A DNA stretch of 64,000 nt. Origin: Phytopseudomonas straminea. Its GTDB lineage: Bacteria > Pseudomonadota > Gammaproteobacteria > Pseudomonadales > Pseudomonadaceae. The notes beneath the pieces were generated by a model, which worked only from the letters and a program-made list of their open reading frames with translations, was not told the DNA's origin and ran no database searches. Position numbers and translations under genes: made by a program. This document shows positions 9,092 through 18,634 of the stretch, one piece after another. The stretch spans positions 1-64,000 of the forward strand of contig NZ_FOMO01000003.1 of the NCBI RefSeq assembly GCF_900112645.1, written 5' to 3'. Each line of letters begins with the position of its first letter. Within the stretch, counting starts at the first letter, position 1.

Positions 9092-12000
9092 TTATCGCGT
9101 TAGGGGCCTGCTGTGAGTGTCCATCCAGCGCCCGTCGTGTGCCAGGATCTGGTCTGGCCATTGAATCTCTACCCGATGCTCCACGCCGTCATCGATCAAG
9201 GTAATGCTGTCGCCCTGCAGCAGTGTGCCATCCAGGTGCACGGTCGCATCGCCTGACGCCTTACAAAACAGGACGATTCGGTAGGTCGCGGAGCCAAAGC
9301 GGTAGCGCAGGCTGAATCCGCGCCAGCCCGCCGGCAGTACCGGCTGCATGCGCAACTGCGTACCGCTGCGCTGCAGACCGAGCAGTGACTCGACGATCAG
9401 CCGGTACATCCAACCGGCCGAGCCGGTGTACCAGCTCCACCCGCCACGGCCTTCATGCGGCGGCATGCCGTAGACATCGGCGGCCACCACATAGGGCTCG
9501 ACCTTGTAAGTGGCGATGGTTACGGCGCTGTTGCCGTGGCTGACCGGGTTGATCAGGTGCAGCAGCTCCCACGCCCGGGCGCTGTCGCCCAGTTCGGCGA
9601 AGGCCATGCTTGCCCACACCGCCGCGTGGGTGTACTGGCCGCCATTCTCGCGCACGCCGGGCACATAGCCCTTGATGTAGCCGGGGTCGAGCACGCCTTG
9701 GTCGAACGGTGGCGCAAGCAGCTGTACCAGGCCGATGTCGCGGCGCAGCAGATGCCGTTCCAGTGAGTCCATGGCAGTGCGTCGGCGCCCGTCGGGAGCC
9801 GCGCCGGAAAGCACCGACCAGCTCTGGGCGATGGAGTCGATGCGGCACTCGTCGTTGCCCGTCGAGCCCAAAGGCGTGCCATCGTCGAAATAGGCGCGGC
9901 GATACCAGTCGCCATCCCAGGCGTGGGCGTCGAGGCTCAGCCTCAAGGCATCGGCCTGTTCGTCGCAGCGCCTGGCGAACTCGGCGTCACCGTTGAGCAA
10001 TGCGGTGGTGGCGAAGCGACGCAGCACGTCGTAGCCGAAGAAACCCAGCCACACGCTTTCGCCTTTGCCCCCTTCGCCGACGCGGTTCATTCCGTCATTC
10101 CAATCGGCATGGCCCATCAGCGGCAGGCCGTGAGCGCCCCGTGCCAGGCTGTGTTCGATGGCCCTGACGCAATGCTGGTAAAGGGTTTCGCGCAGGGGAG
10201 AATGGTTCGGCAGGTCGTAATAGGATTCCTCGCCGCTGTTTAGCAAGCGGCCTTCCAGGTAACCCACGGTTTCCGCGAGCACACTGTGATCGCCGCTGAC
10301 CTGCACATAGCGGCTGGTCGCCTGGGCCAGCCACAGGTAGTCGTCGGAGCAGCCGGTACGCACACCACGATCCAGCGGCGGGTGCCACCAATGCTGCACA
10401 TCACCCTCGACGAACTGGTGGGCGGCGCACAGCAGCAGGTGCTGACGAACCGCAGCCGGATCGGCATGCAGCATGGCCATGCTGTCCTGCAATTGATCAC
10501 GAAAGCCGAAGGCGCCGCCGGACTGGTAATAACCGCTGCGAGCCCAGAAGCGGCAGGCGATTACCTGATACATCAGCCAGCCATTGACCAGCACATCCAC
10601 GGCCGGCTCCGGGGTTTCGATCTGAACCTTGCCCAAGGTGTCCTGCCAATGGTCGCGTACTCGCTCCAGCTCGGCCTTGGCGACGTTGCTGCCGCGCATG
10701 CGCTGCACCAGACGCGAGGCGGTCCTGGCATCCTGCGCAGCCCCCAGTCGGAAGGTCACGCTGCGTTGCTCGTCGGCAGCCAGCTGCAGATCGACGCGCA
10801 ACGCAGCGCACGGGTCGAGCCCCGGCCCGCTGCGCCCTGACAGGTGCGGCTGCGCCATGGCTGCAGGAGCGCTCAGGTTGCCGTTACGGCCGATGAAATC
10901 GCAGCGGCCGGCGGTGCTGCTGGCCAGCGGTGCATCGACATCGAAGAAAGCCACACGGCCAGGGAATTCGATGGAGTAGGCATTGCGCGCGAACAGTGCA
11001 CCACTGTTCGGATCAGCCTCGCTGACCACATGCATGGCCGATTTTTCCCGCAGATCACCCAGTACCCAGGCCACGTAGCCGGTGACCGACAGGCGCCGTG
11101 CTCGGCCGGAGACATTGTGGATTTTCAGGTGCGAGAACTTCACCGGATCCTGCAGCGATACGTAGACCCACAGCTCGCTGCGGATCCCGCCCTCCTCGTG
11201 CTCGAAGACGCTGTAGCCGAAACCGTGGCGGGTCACGTATGCGCCCTTGCCGGGGCGCGGCAGTGGGGTTGGCGACCAGTAATGGCCGCTGTCTTCATCG
11301 CGCAGGTAGATGGCCTCGTCGCCCGGGTCGCTGACCGGATCGTTACGCCACGGTGTAAGGCGGAATTCGTGGGCGTTTTCATGCCAGGTGTAGGCGCTGC
11401 CACTTTCGGAAATGACGCTGCCGAAGTTCGGGTTGGCCAGCACGTTGACCCAGGGTGCCGGCGTGGGCTGACCGGCTCGGCAATGAATGACGTACTCCTT
11501 GCCGTCGGCGCTGAAACCACCATGAGGGTTGCTGAGAATCAGCGACGAATCAGCCACTGCAACCGCTACGGCCGGTACCGGCCTGGGCAGCAGGCTGGCA
11601 TCGAAGGCCGGCAGAGCGGGCTCTGCACGGCGCCGATGAATCTGTTCGGCAAGGCTGCCGCGCTCATCGCTGAGCACCAGGTGGGCTACGGCCAGCATTA
11701 GCACGCGGTCTTCGTTGGAAAGTTGCTGGGCGGGGCGCACAAAAATGCCGCCAGGCCTGTCCAGCAGATGCGCCTCGCTGCCCGAGGCGACCAGGCCCAT
11801 GATCACGTCCTGCAGATCCTGGCGGTAACCGGCCTGGTCTTCGTTCCAGATCACCAGGTCGACGATCATGCCCTTGTGCCGCCAATAGGCGTGGGCCTGT
11901 ACCAGTTGGCGCACCAGGTCGATATGCGCGGTCGCGGAAATCTGCAGCAGCACGATGGGCAGGTCGCCGGAAATCGCCTGGCCCCACAGGCCGCTCTGGT

Positions 12001-15000
12001 TGCGCTGGTTGGCCGCCAGAACGCTTGGAGCAGCGCGCAGCGAAGGGTTGGTATAGATGATCGACGCAGCCATCTGCTCGAACAGGCGGGCATCGGCATG
12101 GGAGGTGTTGAGTTGGCGCAGCAGCACCTGGCTGTGGGTCCAGGCCAGGTCGAAGACACGGTCGGCCAGGTGCCGATCACGGTACTTGTTGATCAGCTGC
12201 AGGCAACCGTCACGGCTGTCACTGACGCCTGTTACCAGGTCGATGGTGGCGGTCTGGCCTGGATCCAGGGTGATCCGACAGCGGATCGCCACGATGGGGT
12301 CGAGTACCGCCCCGGCCGTGCCGGACAGCGTCTCGGTGTCCATCGCCGCAGGGTGTGTCAGGTTGCGCCCGCGACCGATAAAGCGGGCCCGGTCGGTTTC
12401 ATAGGAGATCGCCGTGATGTCCACCTCATGCGCCGCCAGCAGATGGCAGAGCCACGGCACCTTCTCTTCGCTGGAACGGGGCCGCCGGCTGCACAGGATC
12501 GCCTGCAATGGAGTGAGCAATTCACTCTGTACGAACAGTTTGCTGAAGGCAGGATGCAGGGCGTCGCTGAGGGCCGGAGCCAGGACCACCTCTGCGTAGC
12601 TGGTGAGTTCCAGGGTGCGACGCTGCGCACCTCGGTTGCTGATATGCAGGCGCCGCAGTTCGATGTCGTCCTCAGGGGAAACGACGATCTCGGTGTGGGC
12701 ATCGAAGTCCCGTTCTCGCACGCGAAATTCGGCTCGGGCGTCGGTGAAGATCGCTTCGAAGCTTTGTGTCGCACGCAAGGTCGGCTGGTGCGCCGAGGAC
12801 CAGAAATCACCGCTGTCGACGTCACGCAGGTAGCAGAAGGTACCGGTGTTGTCGCAGGTAATGTCCTCGTGCCAACGGGTGACCGCCATATCGTCGCACC
12901 GGCTGTAGCCACCGCCGGCATTGCTGATCATCACGTGGTAACGGCCGTTGGAAAGCAGTTGCACGGCCGGATGCCGGCGCCCCGGATCGGTGTAGACCCG
13001 CAGCTTGTTCTCGTTTACCCGGGCGACCTTGCCTTCCAGCGACGCATTGGCGGTGTGCAGGTACTGCGCGGCGCTTTTCGGCACCCGCTCCTGCAGCAGC
13101 AGGGCGGTGGCCTGGAATTGCGGATCGGCCTCGAAGCGGCGTTGCATAGGGCGACCCTGCAGCACATGGGTCAGCGACAGCAGGCTCATGCCCTGATGGT
13201 GGGCCATGAAGGACTGAATAACGGTCGCGCTCTGCCCCGGTGGCAGTCGGGCGCTGGTGAAGTCGATGGCTTCGTACAGACCGTATCGGCCTGCCATGCC
13301 CATGTCGGCCAGGCGCTGGAGATTCTTGCAGGCCACCTCGGGGGCGACCATCAGGGCCAATACCGAAGCATAAGGCGCCATCACCACGTCTTCGCCAAGC
13401 CCGCGTTTGAGACCCAGGCCGGGCACGCCGAAGGCTCGGTACTGATAGTTCAGTTGTGCGTCCAGGGTGCTGTAGCCGGACTCGGATACGCCCCACGGCA
13501 GGCCCAGTTGCTGGCCGTATTCGATCTGCCGCACGACCGCGGCGCGACAGGTCTGGTCGAGCAGGGTGTCGGCATAGCTGGGCATGATCAACATTGGCAT
13601 CAGGTACTCGAACATCGAGCCGGTCCAGGACAACAGCACGGGAACCCCGCCATTGCTGGTCAACAAACGGCCCAGGGTGAACCAGCTTTCCTGAGGAAGC
13701 TGCCCCTGGGCGATGACCACGTAATTGGTCAGCCGCGCTTCCGAGGCCAGCAGGTCGTAGTAGGCGCCATCCAGACGCTGGTCATCGGCGTTGTAACCAA
13801 TGGCCAGCAGTTCGCGTTGCGCGTCGTACAGGAAGGTGAAGTCCATGTCCGCCAGCTCGGCCGCCAGATCCGCCAGGCGCAGCGCCGTGGCGATGCGTTC
13901 GCTGGCGTGGGCGATCACAGCGCGTACCTGGGCCTGCTCGGCAGTCGGCCATTGCGCTGCATCGAGCTGCGCCAGCTCATGCCAGCTGCCCGAGGCTGGA
14001 GGGTCGCCGGGCAGGGTCAGGCAAGCCAGTTCGTCATGCAGATCCTGGCAATGGGCGAGCAGTGCCTGGCGCCAGTAATCGGCCTCGACAGCCGCTGACA
14101 GAGTGGATCGCAGCCCCTGGGCCAGAGCGATCAGGCGCTGCAGGACGGCGCTGATATCAGACAGGCTCTCGGCTTCGAGAGCCGGTGCCGGGGCAAGTTC
14201 GCCGAAGGCTTCATCGAGCAAGTGCTCGTCCAGGCCGCCGGCCAGCAGTGCTTCATGCAGCACGCCAAGGCTGTCGGCCACGCCTCGGCGCCAGTTCGCG
14301 CTGAGCAATGCTGCGTTCGGCAACTCGTACAGGCCTGGCCGCAACGTCAGTAGCAGGCCGGCCAGGTTGCCGCTGTCTACGGTGGAAACGTAGCGTGGCG
14401 GCAGCGGTTGCAGCGTCTGGGTGTCGTACCAGTTGTAGAAGTGGCGGCGATGGCGCTCCAGCCGCGACATGCTGGTCAGGGCGTTATCCAGCCGCGCGAG
14501 CAGGCGGCCGCCACTGAGATAGGCGAAGTCGTGAGCGGCCAGGTGCGACAGCAACGCCATGCCCATGTTGGTCGGCGATGTTCGGTGGGCGGTCACCGCC
14601 GTTGGCCGCTCCTGAATGTTGTCCGGTGGCAGCCAGTTGTCCGCAGGGCCCACATGATCGTCGAAGAAGGCCCAGGTCCTGCGCGCCAGGCGACGTAGAA
14701 ACTGCTGATCCTCGAGCGATGGTGCATAGGCGACATAGACCGCCGTCCTGCTCAGCCAGAAGGCGATGGCAGGCGCCAGCAGCCAGGCCAGCAGGAAGGG
14801 CATGGCGATGGCCAGCACCACGGGCTGACCAGACAGCAGTACGGCGGCGGCGACCGCCAGCAGCGGCGCGACCCACATCAGCCGGTACAAGCCCGGCAGG
14901 TCGTTGCGACTGCTGCGCTCCACTTCTCGCGAAGGGTTCCATTGCAGCAGGCGGCGCTGGCTGATCGTCATGCGCCACAGGGTACGAGCGATCGCATCCA

Positions 15001-17716
15001 GGCTGCTGAAGGCTTCGAAGGGCAGCCACGCCAAAGTCAGCAACGCACGAGTGAAGTCCTGGGCCGCATCGCGAAGGGTGGCCTTCAGGTGCTGACCGAG
15101 GTTGATGTCGTGGGCTTTGTGCAGCAACGCCAACAGGGTACTGATCAGTGGCTGGGCGATGATCAGCAGGAACACACCCAGGCTCCACAGCAGTGGCTGG
15201 GTGGTGGCGAACCAGCCCCACAGCAGCATGCACAGAAAGGCCGCCGGCTCCAGGCTGCGGCGCAGGTTATCGACGATCTTCCAGCAGGCCAGATCGGTCA
15301 GACGGTTGCGCTCCAGGCCGCCGCCGGATTTCGGTGTCCAGGGCATCAGCCAGGGCAACAGCTGCCAGTCTCCGCGAATCCAGCGATGCCGGCGCTTGGC
15401 ATTGGCGCTGTAGCGCGCCGGGTGTTCCTCGTACAGCTGTACGTCGCTGATCAGCCCAGAGCGGGCGTAACAGCCCTCGATCAGGTCGTGACTGAGAATG
15501 CAGTTGTCGGGAAAGCAGCCCTGCAGCGCCTTCTCGAAAGCGTCCACGGCGTAGATACCCTTGCCGATGAACGAGCCGTTGCCGAACAGATCCTGGTACA
15601 CGTCGGATACAGAACGGGTGTAAGGGTCCACCCCCGCATCGCTGCCAAACAGTTGCGCGTAAGTGGAGCGGGCGATGCTCGGCAGGCTGATGCCCACACG
15701 GGGTTGCAGGATGGCGTAGCCACTGACGATGCGGCGTTGCTGCGCATCGAAGCGGGCCTGGTTGAGCGGATGGCAGATGGCGCCGAGGAACTGCCGGGCC
15801 ACATCGCGTGGCAGTTGGGTGTCGGTGTCCAGGGCGATGACGTAGTTGACCTCCGGCAGCGCGGCGATATCGCCGACGATCAGGGAAAACCGGTCCTGGC
15901 CATGACCACGCAACAGCGCATTGAGCTCGGCGATCTTGCCGCGCTTGCGCTCATGGCCCATCCAGCGTTGTTCGGTGGCGTTCCAGCGTCGTGGGCGATG
16001 CAGCAGGAAGAAGCGCGACGCGCCAGTTTCGGGGTATTTCAGATTCAGCGCATCGACCGCCAGGCTGGCCTGTTGCAGCAAGGGCGCATCGCCGTCTAGC
16101 ACCTCGCTCTGGGCATCCATGAAATCGGTGAGCAGGGCGAAATGCAGGTTGGCATCACGGTTGGCGAGAAACCGTATCTCCAGGCCGTCCACCAGCTCTT
16201 CAACATCCTGAGCGCTGCCGATCAGCGTCGGCACTACCACCAGCGTACGCGCTTGGGGGGGAATGCCGGCGCTGTAATCGAGGCGCGGCAGGATGTCTGC
16301 TGGCAGGCTGAGGGTGACCAGACGGTTGACCAACGCGATGGCCAGGTGGCTGGTCATCACCAGCGTCGGCACGCTGAGTAGCAGCAATGCCCATGGGCCC
16401 CAGCCGTCGGCGCGCAGCATGCTGTAGAAGGGCCAGGCCAGCAGAACGCTGAGCGCCACCACTGGCGTCATGAAAAACGCCAGCGGCGACTTGCGCAGCA
16501 CGCGCCGGCAGCGCTCGGCTGGGGATCGCCGCGCGCCCAGTTGTTGCTCCAGATCGACCAGCCCGGGGCCCAACAGGTAGAAGCCAACGTGGCGCTTCAG
16601 CGGGTCTTCATCCGCTGCCTTATGGCACAGGGCGACGGCCGCCCGGGCGATCTCGACCTGCGAGTATCGGCAACAGCGCGCCAGACGCTCGACGACGTGG
16701 CGGTAATGGTCGCGGGTGGCGAAATCCATGCTGGGATAGACCGCAGACGGGTCTTCGCCAAGGGCGTGCTCGACGCCGCTCATGAGTTCGACGAACTCGC
16801 GCCAGTCCAGCGAAGAGAGCAGGCGCAGGCTGTTGATGCTGTTGCTGATCGACACTTGCTCTGTCGCTTGCAGCTGAGCGTCGAGGTGAATCAACCGCTC
16901 GACGCTCTGCCCGGATTCGGCCAGAGCCTGCTCGACCCAGGTCATCGGCAGTATCAGTGCTGTGCTTTGGCCTTGCAGGCGCCGCGCCAACTCGGCCACG
17001 AAAGCACTGGTCATCGGTGGCGCAGAGCGCGCCAGGTCGGCAACCAGCAGCACCACATCCTTGGCGTCGAGCTCAGCGGTTGAAACCAGCCGGTCTGCCC
17101 AGTCGTTGGCCAGGCTGCGGTCGCTCCAGCTGGCCATCACCCGGGACGCGACCCGCCGCAGGTTCTCGATCAGTGCCAAACGCAGCATGATGGGAATGCC
17201 CCATAGCTCGCCCAGCGTCAGCGGTGTGATCACTTGGTAGGCCGCTACGAAACGGCTCAGACTGTCGCTATCGACCCGGCCATCGCCATGGGCGATGGTT
17301 TCCAGGGCAATGTCGTAAACCCGTGGCAAGGTCCGTGAAGGCCCATCATCCAGGCCAGGTAGCTCGCGGCAGTAGCCTTTGGGCAGATGTTTCTGCGCCG
17401 TACGAATCTGCTCTTCGACTAGATAGAAGTTGTCCAGCAACCATTCCGCAGCAGGTGTCGCCCGCTGGTTGGAGAGCGCTGCCACGCTCATCGCCTGGCA
17501 ACTGCTGGCCAGTACCGCAGCGTTTTCGGATAGACGGTGAAGAAGGGCGTCGGAGGTGGGGGCGGGGCTAAGGTGATGCTGTTGGGCCAGATGGGCACCG
17601 TGGGTAGCCATCTGTTCTGCACTGAACAGTTCCGCGCGCAGGGCCGGCTCGTACTCGAAGGTGCGTGGTGTGGGCTGCCATAACCGTTGGATTGCTCTAA
17701 GCCATTGCCTATCCAT
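9092..17716 (-). CDS. ndvB: Cyclic beta-1,2-glucan synthase (NdvB/ChvB type)
   Basis: At about 2874 residues this is a full-length NdvB/ChvB-type enzyme, an inner-membrane protein that polymerises glucose from UDP-glucose, cyclises the chain and trims it by phosphorolysis. Visible parts in order: hydrophobic helices near residues 420-470; a GT84 glycosyltransferase region with ALDTDTQLPRD (about residue 625) and RRHRWIRGDWQ (about 775-785); further helices near 830-870 and 940-990; a glycoamylase-like domain at about 1310-1480; and a C-terminal GH94 phosphorylase region with FRDQLQDSM (about 2405) and HADWNDGMNRVG (about 2535), including the expected catalytic Asp. The ATG at 17716 has AAGGAAAAC upstream; the frame is open 17 codons further. 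It is the first gene of a four-gene cluster. Confidence 0.92.
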   Translation of the reverse strand: MDRQWLRAIQRLWQPTPRTFEYEPALRAELFSAEQMATHGAHLAQQHHLSPAPTSDALLHRLSENAAVLASSCQAMSVAALSNQRATPAAEWLLDNFYLVEEQIRTAQKHLPKGYCRELPGLDDGPSRTLPRVYDIALETIAHGDGRVDSDSLSRFVAAYQVITPLTLGELWGIPIMLRLALIENLRRVASRVMASWSDRSLANDWADRLVSTAELDAKDVVLLVADLARSAPPMTSAFVAELARRLQGQSTALILPMTWVEQALAESGQSVERLIHLDAQLQATEQVSISNSINSLRLLSSLDWREFVELMSGVEHALGEDPSAVYPSMDFATRDHYRHVVERLARCCRYSQVEIARAAVALCHKAADEDPLKRHVGFYLLGPGLVDLEQQLGARRSPAERCRRVLRKSPLAFFMTPVVALSVLLAWPFYSMLRADGWGPWALLLLSVPTLVMTSHLAIALVNRLVTLSLPADILPRLDYSAGIPPQARTLVVVPTLIGSAQDVEELVDGLEIRFLANRDANLHFALLTDFMDAQSEVLDGDAPLLQQASLAVDALNLKYPETGASRFFLLHRPRRWNATEQRWMGHERKRGKIAELNALLRGHGQDRFSLIVGDIAALPEVNYVIALDTDTQLPRDVARQFLGAICHPLNQARFDAQQRRIVSGYAILQPRVGISLPSIARSTYAQLFGSDAGVDPYTRSVSDVYQDLFGNGSFIGKGIYAVDAFEKALQGCFPDNCILSHDLIEGCYARSGLISDVQLYEEHPARYSANAKRRHRWIRGDWQLLPWLMPWTPKSGGGLERNRLTDLACWKIVDNLRRSLEPAAFLCMLLWGWFATTQPLLWSLGVFLLIIAQPLISTLLALLHKAHDINLGQHLKATLRDAAQDFTRALLTLAWLPFEAFSSLDAIARTLWRMTISQRRLLQWNPSREVERSSRNDLPGLYRLMWVAPLLAVAAAVLLSGQPVVLAIAMPFLLAWLLAPAIAFWLSRTAVYVAYAPSLEDQQFLRRLARRTWAFFDDHVGPADNWLPPDNIQERPTAVTAHRTSPTNMGMALLSHLAAHDFAYLSGGRLLARLDNALTSMSRLERHRRHFYNWYDTQTLQPLPPRYVSTVDSGNLAGLLLTLRPGLYELPNAALLSANWRRGVADSLGVLHEALLAGGLDEHLLDEAFGELAPAPALEAESLSDISAVLQRLIALAQGLRSTLSAAVEADYWRQALLAHCQDLHDELACLTLPGDPPASGSWHELAQLDAAQWPTAEQAQVRAVIAHASERIATALRLADLAAELADMDFTFLYDAQRELLAIGYNADDQRLDGAYYDLLASEARLTNYVVIAQGQLPQESWFTLGRLLTSNGGVPVLLSWTGSMFEYLMPMLIMPSYADTLLDQTCRAAVVRQIEYGQQLGLPWGVSESGYSTLDAQLNYQYRAFGVPGLGLKRGLGEDVVMAPYASVLALMVAPEVACKNLQRLADMGMAGRYGLYEAIDFTSARLPPGQSATVIQSFMAHHQGMSLLSLTHVLQGRPMQRRFEADPQFQATALLLQERVPKSAAQYLHTANASLEGKVARVNENKLRVYTDPGRRHPAVQLLSNGRYHVMISNAGGGYSRCDDMAVTRWHEDITCDNTGTFCYLRDVDSGDFWSSAHQPTLRATQSFEAIFTDARAEFRVRERDFDAHTEIVVSPEDDIELRRLHISNRGAQRRTLELTSYAEVVLAPALSDALHPAFSKLFVQSELLTPLQAILCSRRPRSSEEKVPWLCHLLAAHEVDITAISYETDRARFIGRGRNLTHPAAMDTETLSGTAGAVLDPIVAIRCRITLDPGQTATIDLVTGVSDSRDGCLQLINKYRDRHLADRVFDLAWTHSQVLLRQLNTSHADARLFEQMAASIIYTNPSLRAAPSVLAANQRNQSGLWGQAISGDLPIVLLQISATAHIDLVRQLVQAHAYWRHKGMIVDLVIWNEDQAGYRQDLQDVIMGLVASGSEAHLLDRPGGIFVRPAQQLSNEDRVLMLAVAHLVLSDERGSLAEQIHRRRAEPALPAFDASLLPRPVPAVAVAVADSSLILSNPHGGFSADGKEYVIHCRAGQPTPAPWVNVLANPNFGSVISESGSAYTWHENAHEFRLTPWRNDPVSDPGDEAIYLRDEDSGHYWSPTPLPRPGKGAYVTRHGFGYSVFEHEEGGIRSELWVYVSLQDPVKFSHLKIHNVSGRARRLSVTGYVAWVLGDLREKSAMHVVSEADPNSGALFARNAYSIEFPGRVAFFDVDAPLASSTAGRCDFIGRNGNLSAPAAMAQPHLSGRSGPGLDPCAALRVDLQLAADEQRSVTFRLGAAQDARTASRLVQRMRGSNVAKAELERVRDHWQDTLGKVQIETPEPAVDVLVNGWLMYQVIACRFWARSGYYQSGGAFGFRDQLQDSMAMLHADPAAVRQHLLLCAAHQFVEGDVQHWWHPPLDRGVRTGCSDDYLWLAQATSRYVQVSGDHSVLAETVGYLEGRLLNSGEESYYDLPNHSPLRETLYQHCVRAIEHSLARGAHGLPLMGHADWNDGMNRVGEGGKGESVWLGFFGYDVLRRFATTALLNGDAEFARRCDEQADALRLSLDAHAWDGDWYRRAYFDDGTPLGSTGNDECRIDSIAQSWSVLSGAAPDGRRRTAMDSLERHLLRRDIGLVQLLAPPFDQGVLDPGYIKGYVPGVRENGGQYTHAAVWASMAFAELGDSARAWELLHLINPVSHGNSAVTIATYKVEPYVVAADVYGMPPHEGRGGWSWYTGSAGWMYRLIVESLLGLQRSGTQLRMQPVLPAGWRGFSLRYRFGSATYRIVLFCKASGDATVHLDGTLLQGDSITLIDDGVEHRVEIQWPDQILAHDGRWMDTHSRPLTR

Positions 17717-18100
17717 GTTTTCCTTGGGGTGCAACCTGGGGTGCGGGCAACGCTGCAGCGATAACAATCAAGCAAGTGCAGCGGGCGCCCGAAATAGGAG
17801 TGTGGCCACAACGAGTGTGAAATCCTTGCAGGAGAGCGTCTGTCTGCTGGCGCACATAGCATCAGATCTGCCACTGCGGTTGCCTCAGCCACCCTCTACT
17901 TACTCGTGCTTGTATCGGTGTCTCCAGCTGCAGGGCACCGGGTTTAACCTGCGCCTGCCCAGGCAGCGGCGTAGCGGGTTGTGCGGATCCACAAGCGACC
18001 TGGGTGCCGGGCTGTTAAGCGTGTAGCCGAGCCATAAGGCAACGCCCGCTATCGGAGCCGGGCGTGCGATGGTGCTGGAGGTGCCGTTGTCGGCTCGAAT
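17717..18100. other. Gap upstream of ndvB
   Basis: This 384-bp stretch separates the ndvB start from the stop of the next minus-strand gene. It should hold the promoter of the ndvB cluster, but no convincing -35/-10 pair or conserved coding frame was found. Confidence 0.5.
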
Positions 18101-18388
18101 CTACGTCTGGCTGGTATCCATTCCGGCCTTGTTGCCATCGAAATCCTCGGGTTCCACGGGCGGTGCTTCGTCTGGTAGCGAGGCGGGCTCGCTTTCGGTG
18201 CCGGTGCCCGGATCCAGGTCATCGTCGTGCTCATTGCCGTGCTCTCTGCCTGGCTGCTGGGCCAGGGGCCGTCTAATCACGCTCACCGAGCCCTGTGTGG
18301 GATTTACGGCTGCAGATGCTTGGGGCGCGACATAGCCTGGGTTGCCCTGGTAGTGGGGCGTCCCATCTTTCAGATTCATGACTTTCAT
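18101..18388 (-). CDS. Hypothetical acidic low-complexity protein
   Basis: A 95-residue protein that begins MKVMNLKDGTPHYQGNPGYV and becomes rich in Pro, Glu, Asp and Gly (PASLPDEAPPVEPEDFDGNK). It is probably largely disordered. The ATG at 18388 is preceded by AGAGGTACACCGTC; a second in-frame ATG three codons later is possible. No family is recognised. It stands alone between ndvB and the GGDEF-EAL gene. Confidence 0.5.
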   Translation of the reverse strand: MKVMNLKDGTPHYQGNPGYVAPQASAAVNPTQGSVSVIRRPLAQQPGREHGNEHDDDLDPGTGTESEPASLPDEAPPVEPEDFDGNKAGMDTSQT

Positions 18389-18634
18389 GACGGTGTACCT
18401 CTAGGTAGGCCAAAGAGTTGGCCTACTTCATCCGAACGGGGGCCAGGGTACGAGGTTCATGTTCAAAGATGACCGCTGGGCGGATCGTGCCGCGGCAGGC
18501 TTAGCGGCCTACTGAGTACTGCTATGGCACGATAGTTATGGGGGCGGCCGGGATTGCATGAACCAAGGTGCACAGCTGAATCAGGCAGTGTTGCCGGGGT
18601 AGGCGCGCAAGTAGCGCCGTGCCTTGGCCGCGGG

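Noticed and set aside
11723..14098. Long 791-codon open frame antisense to ndvB
   Set aside because: High GC keeps antisense frames open; it has no family resemblance and the opposite strand encodes clear glucan synthase domains.
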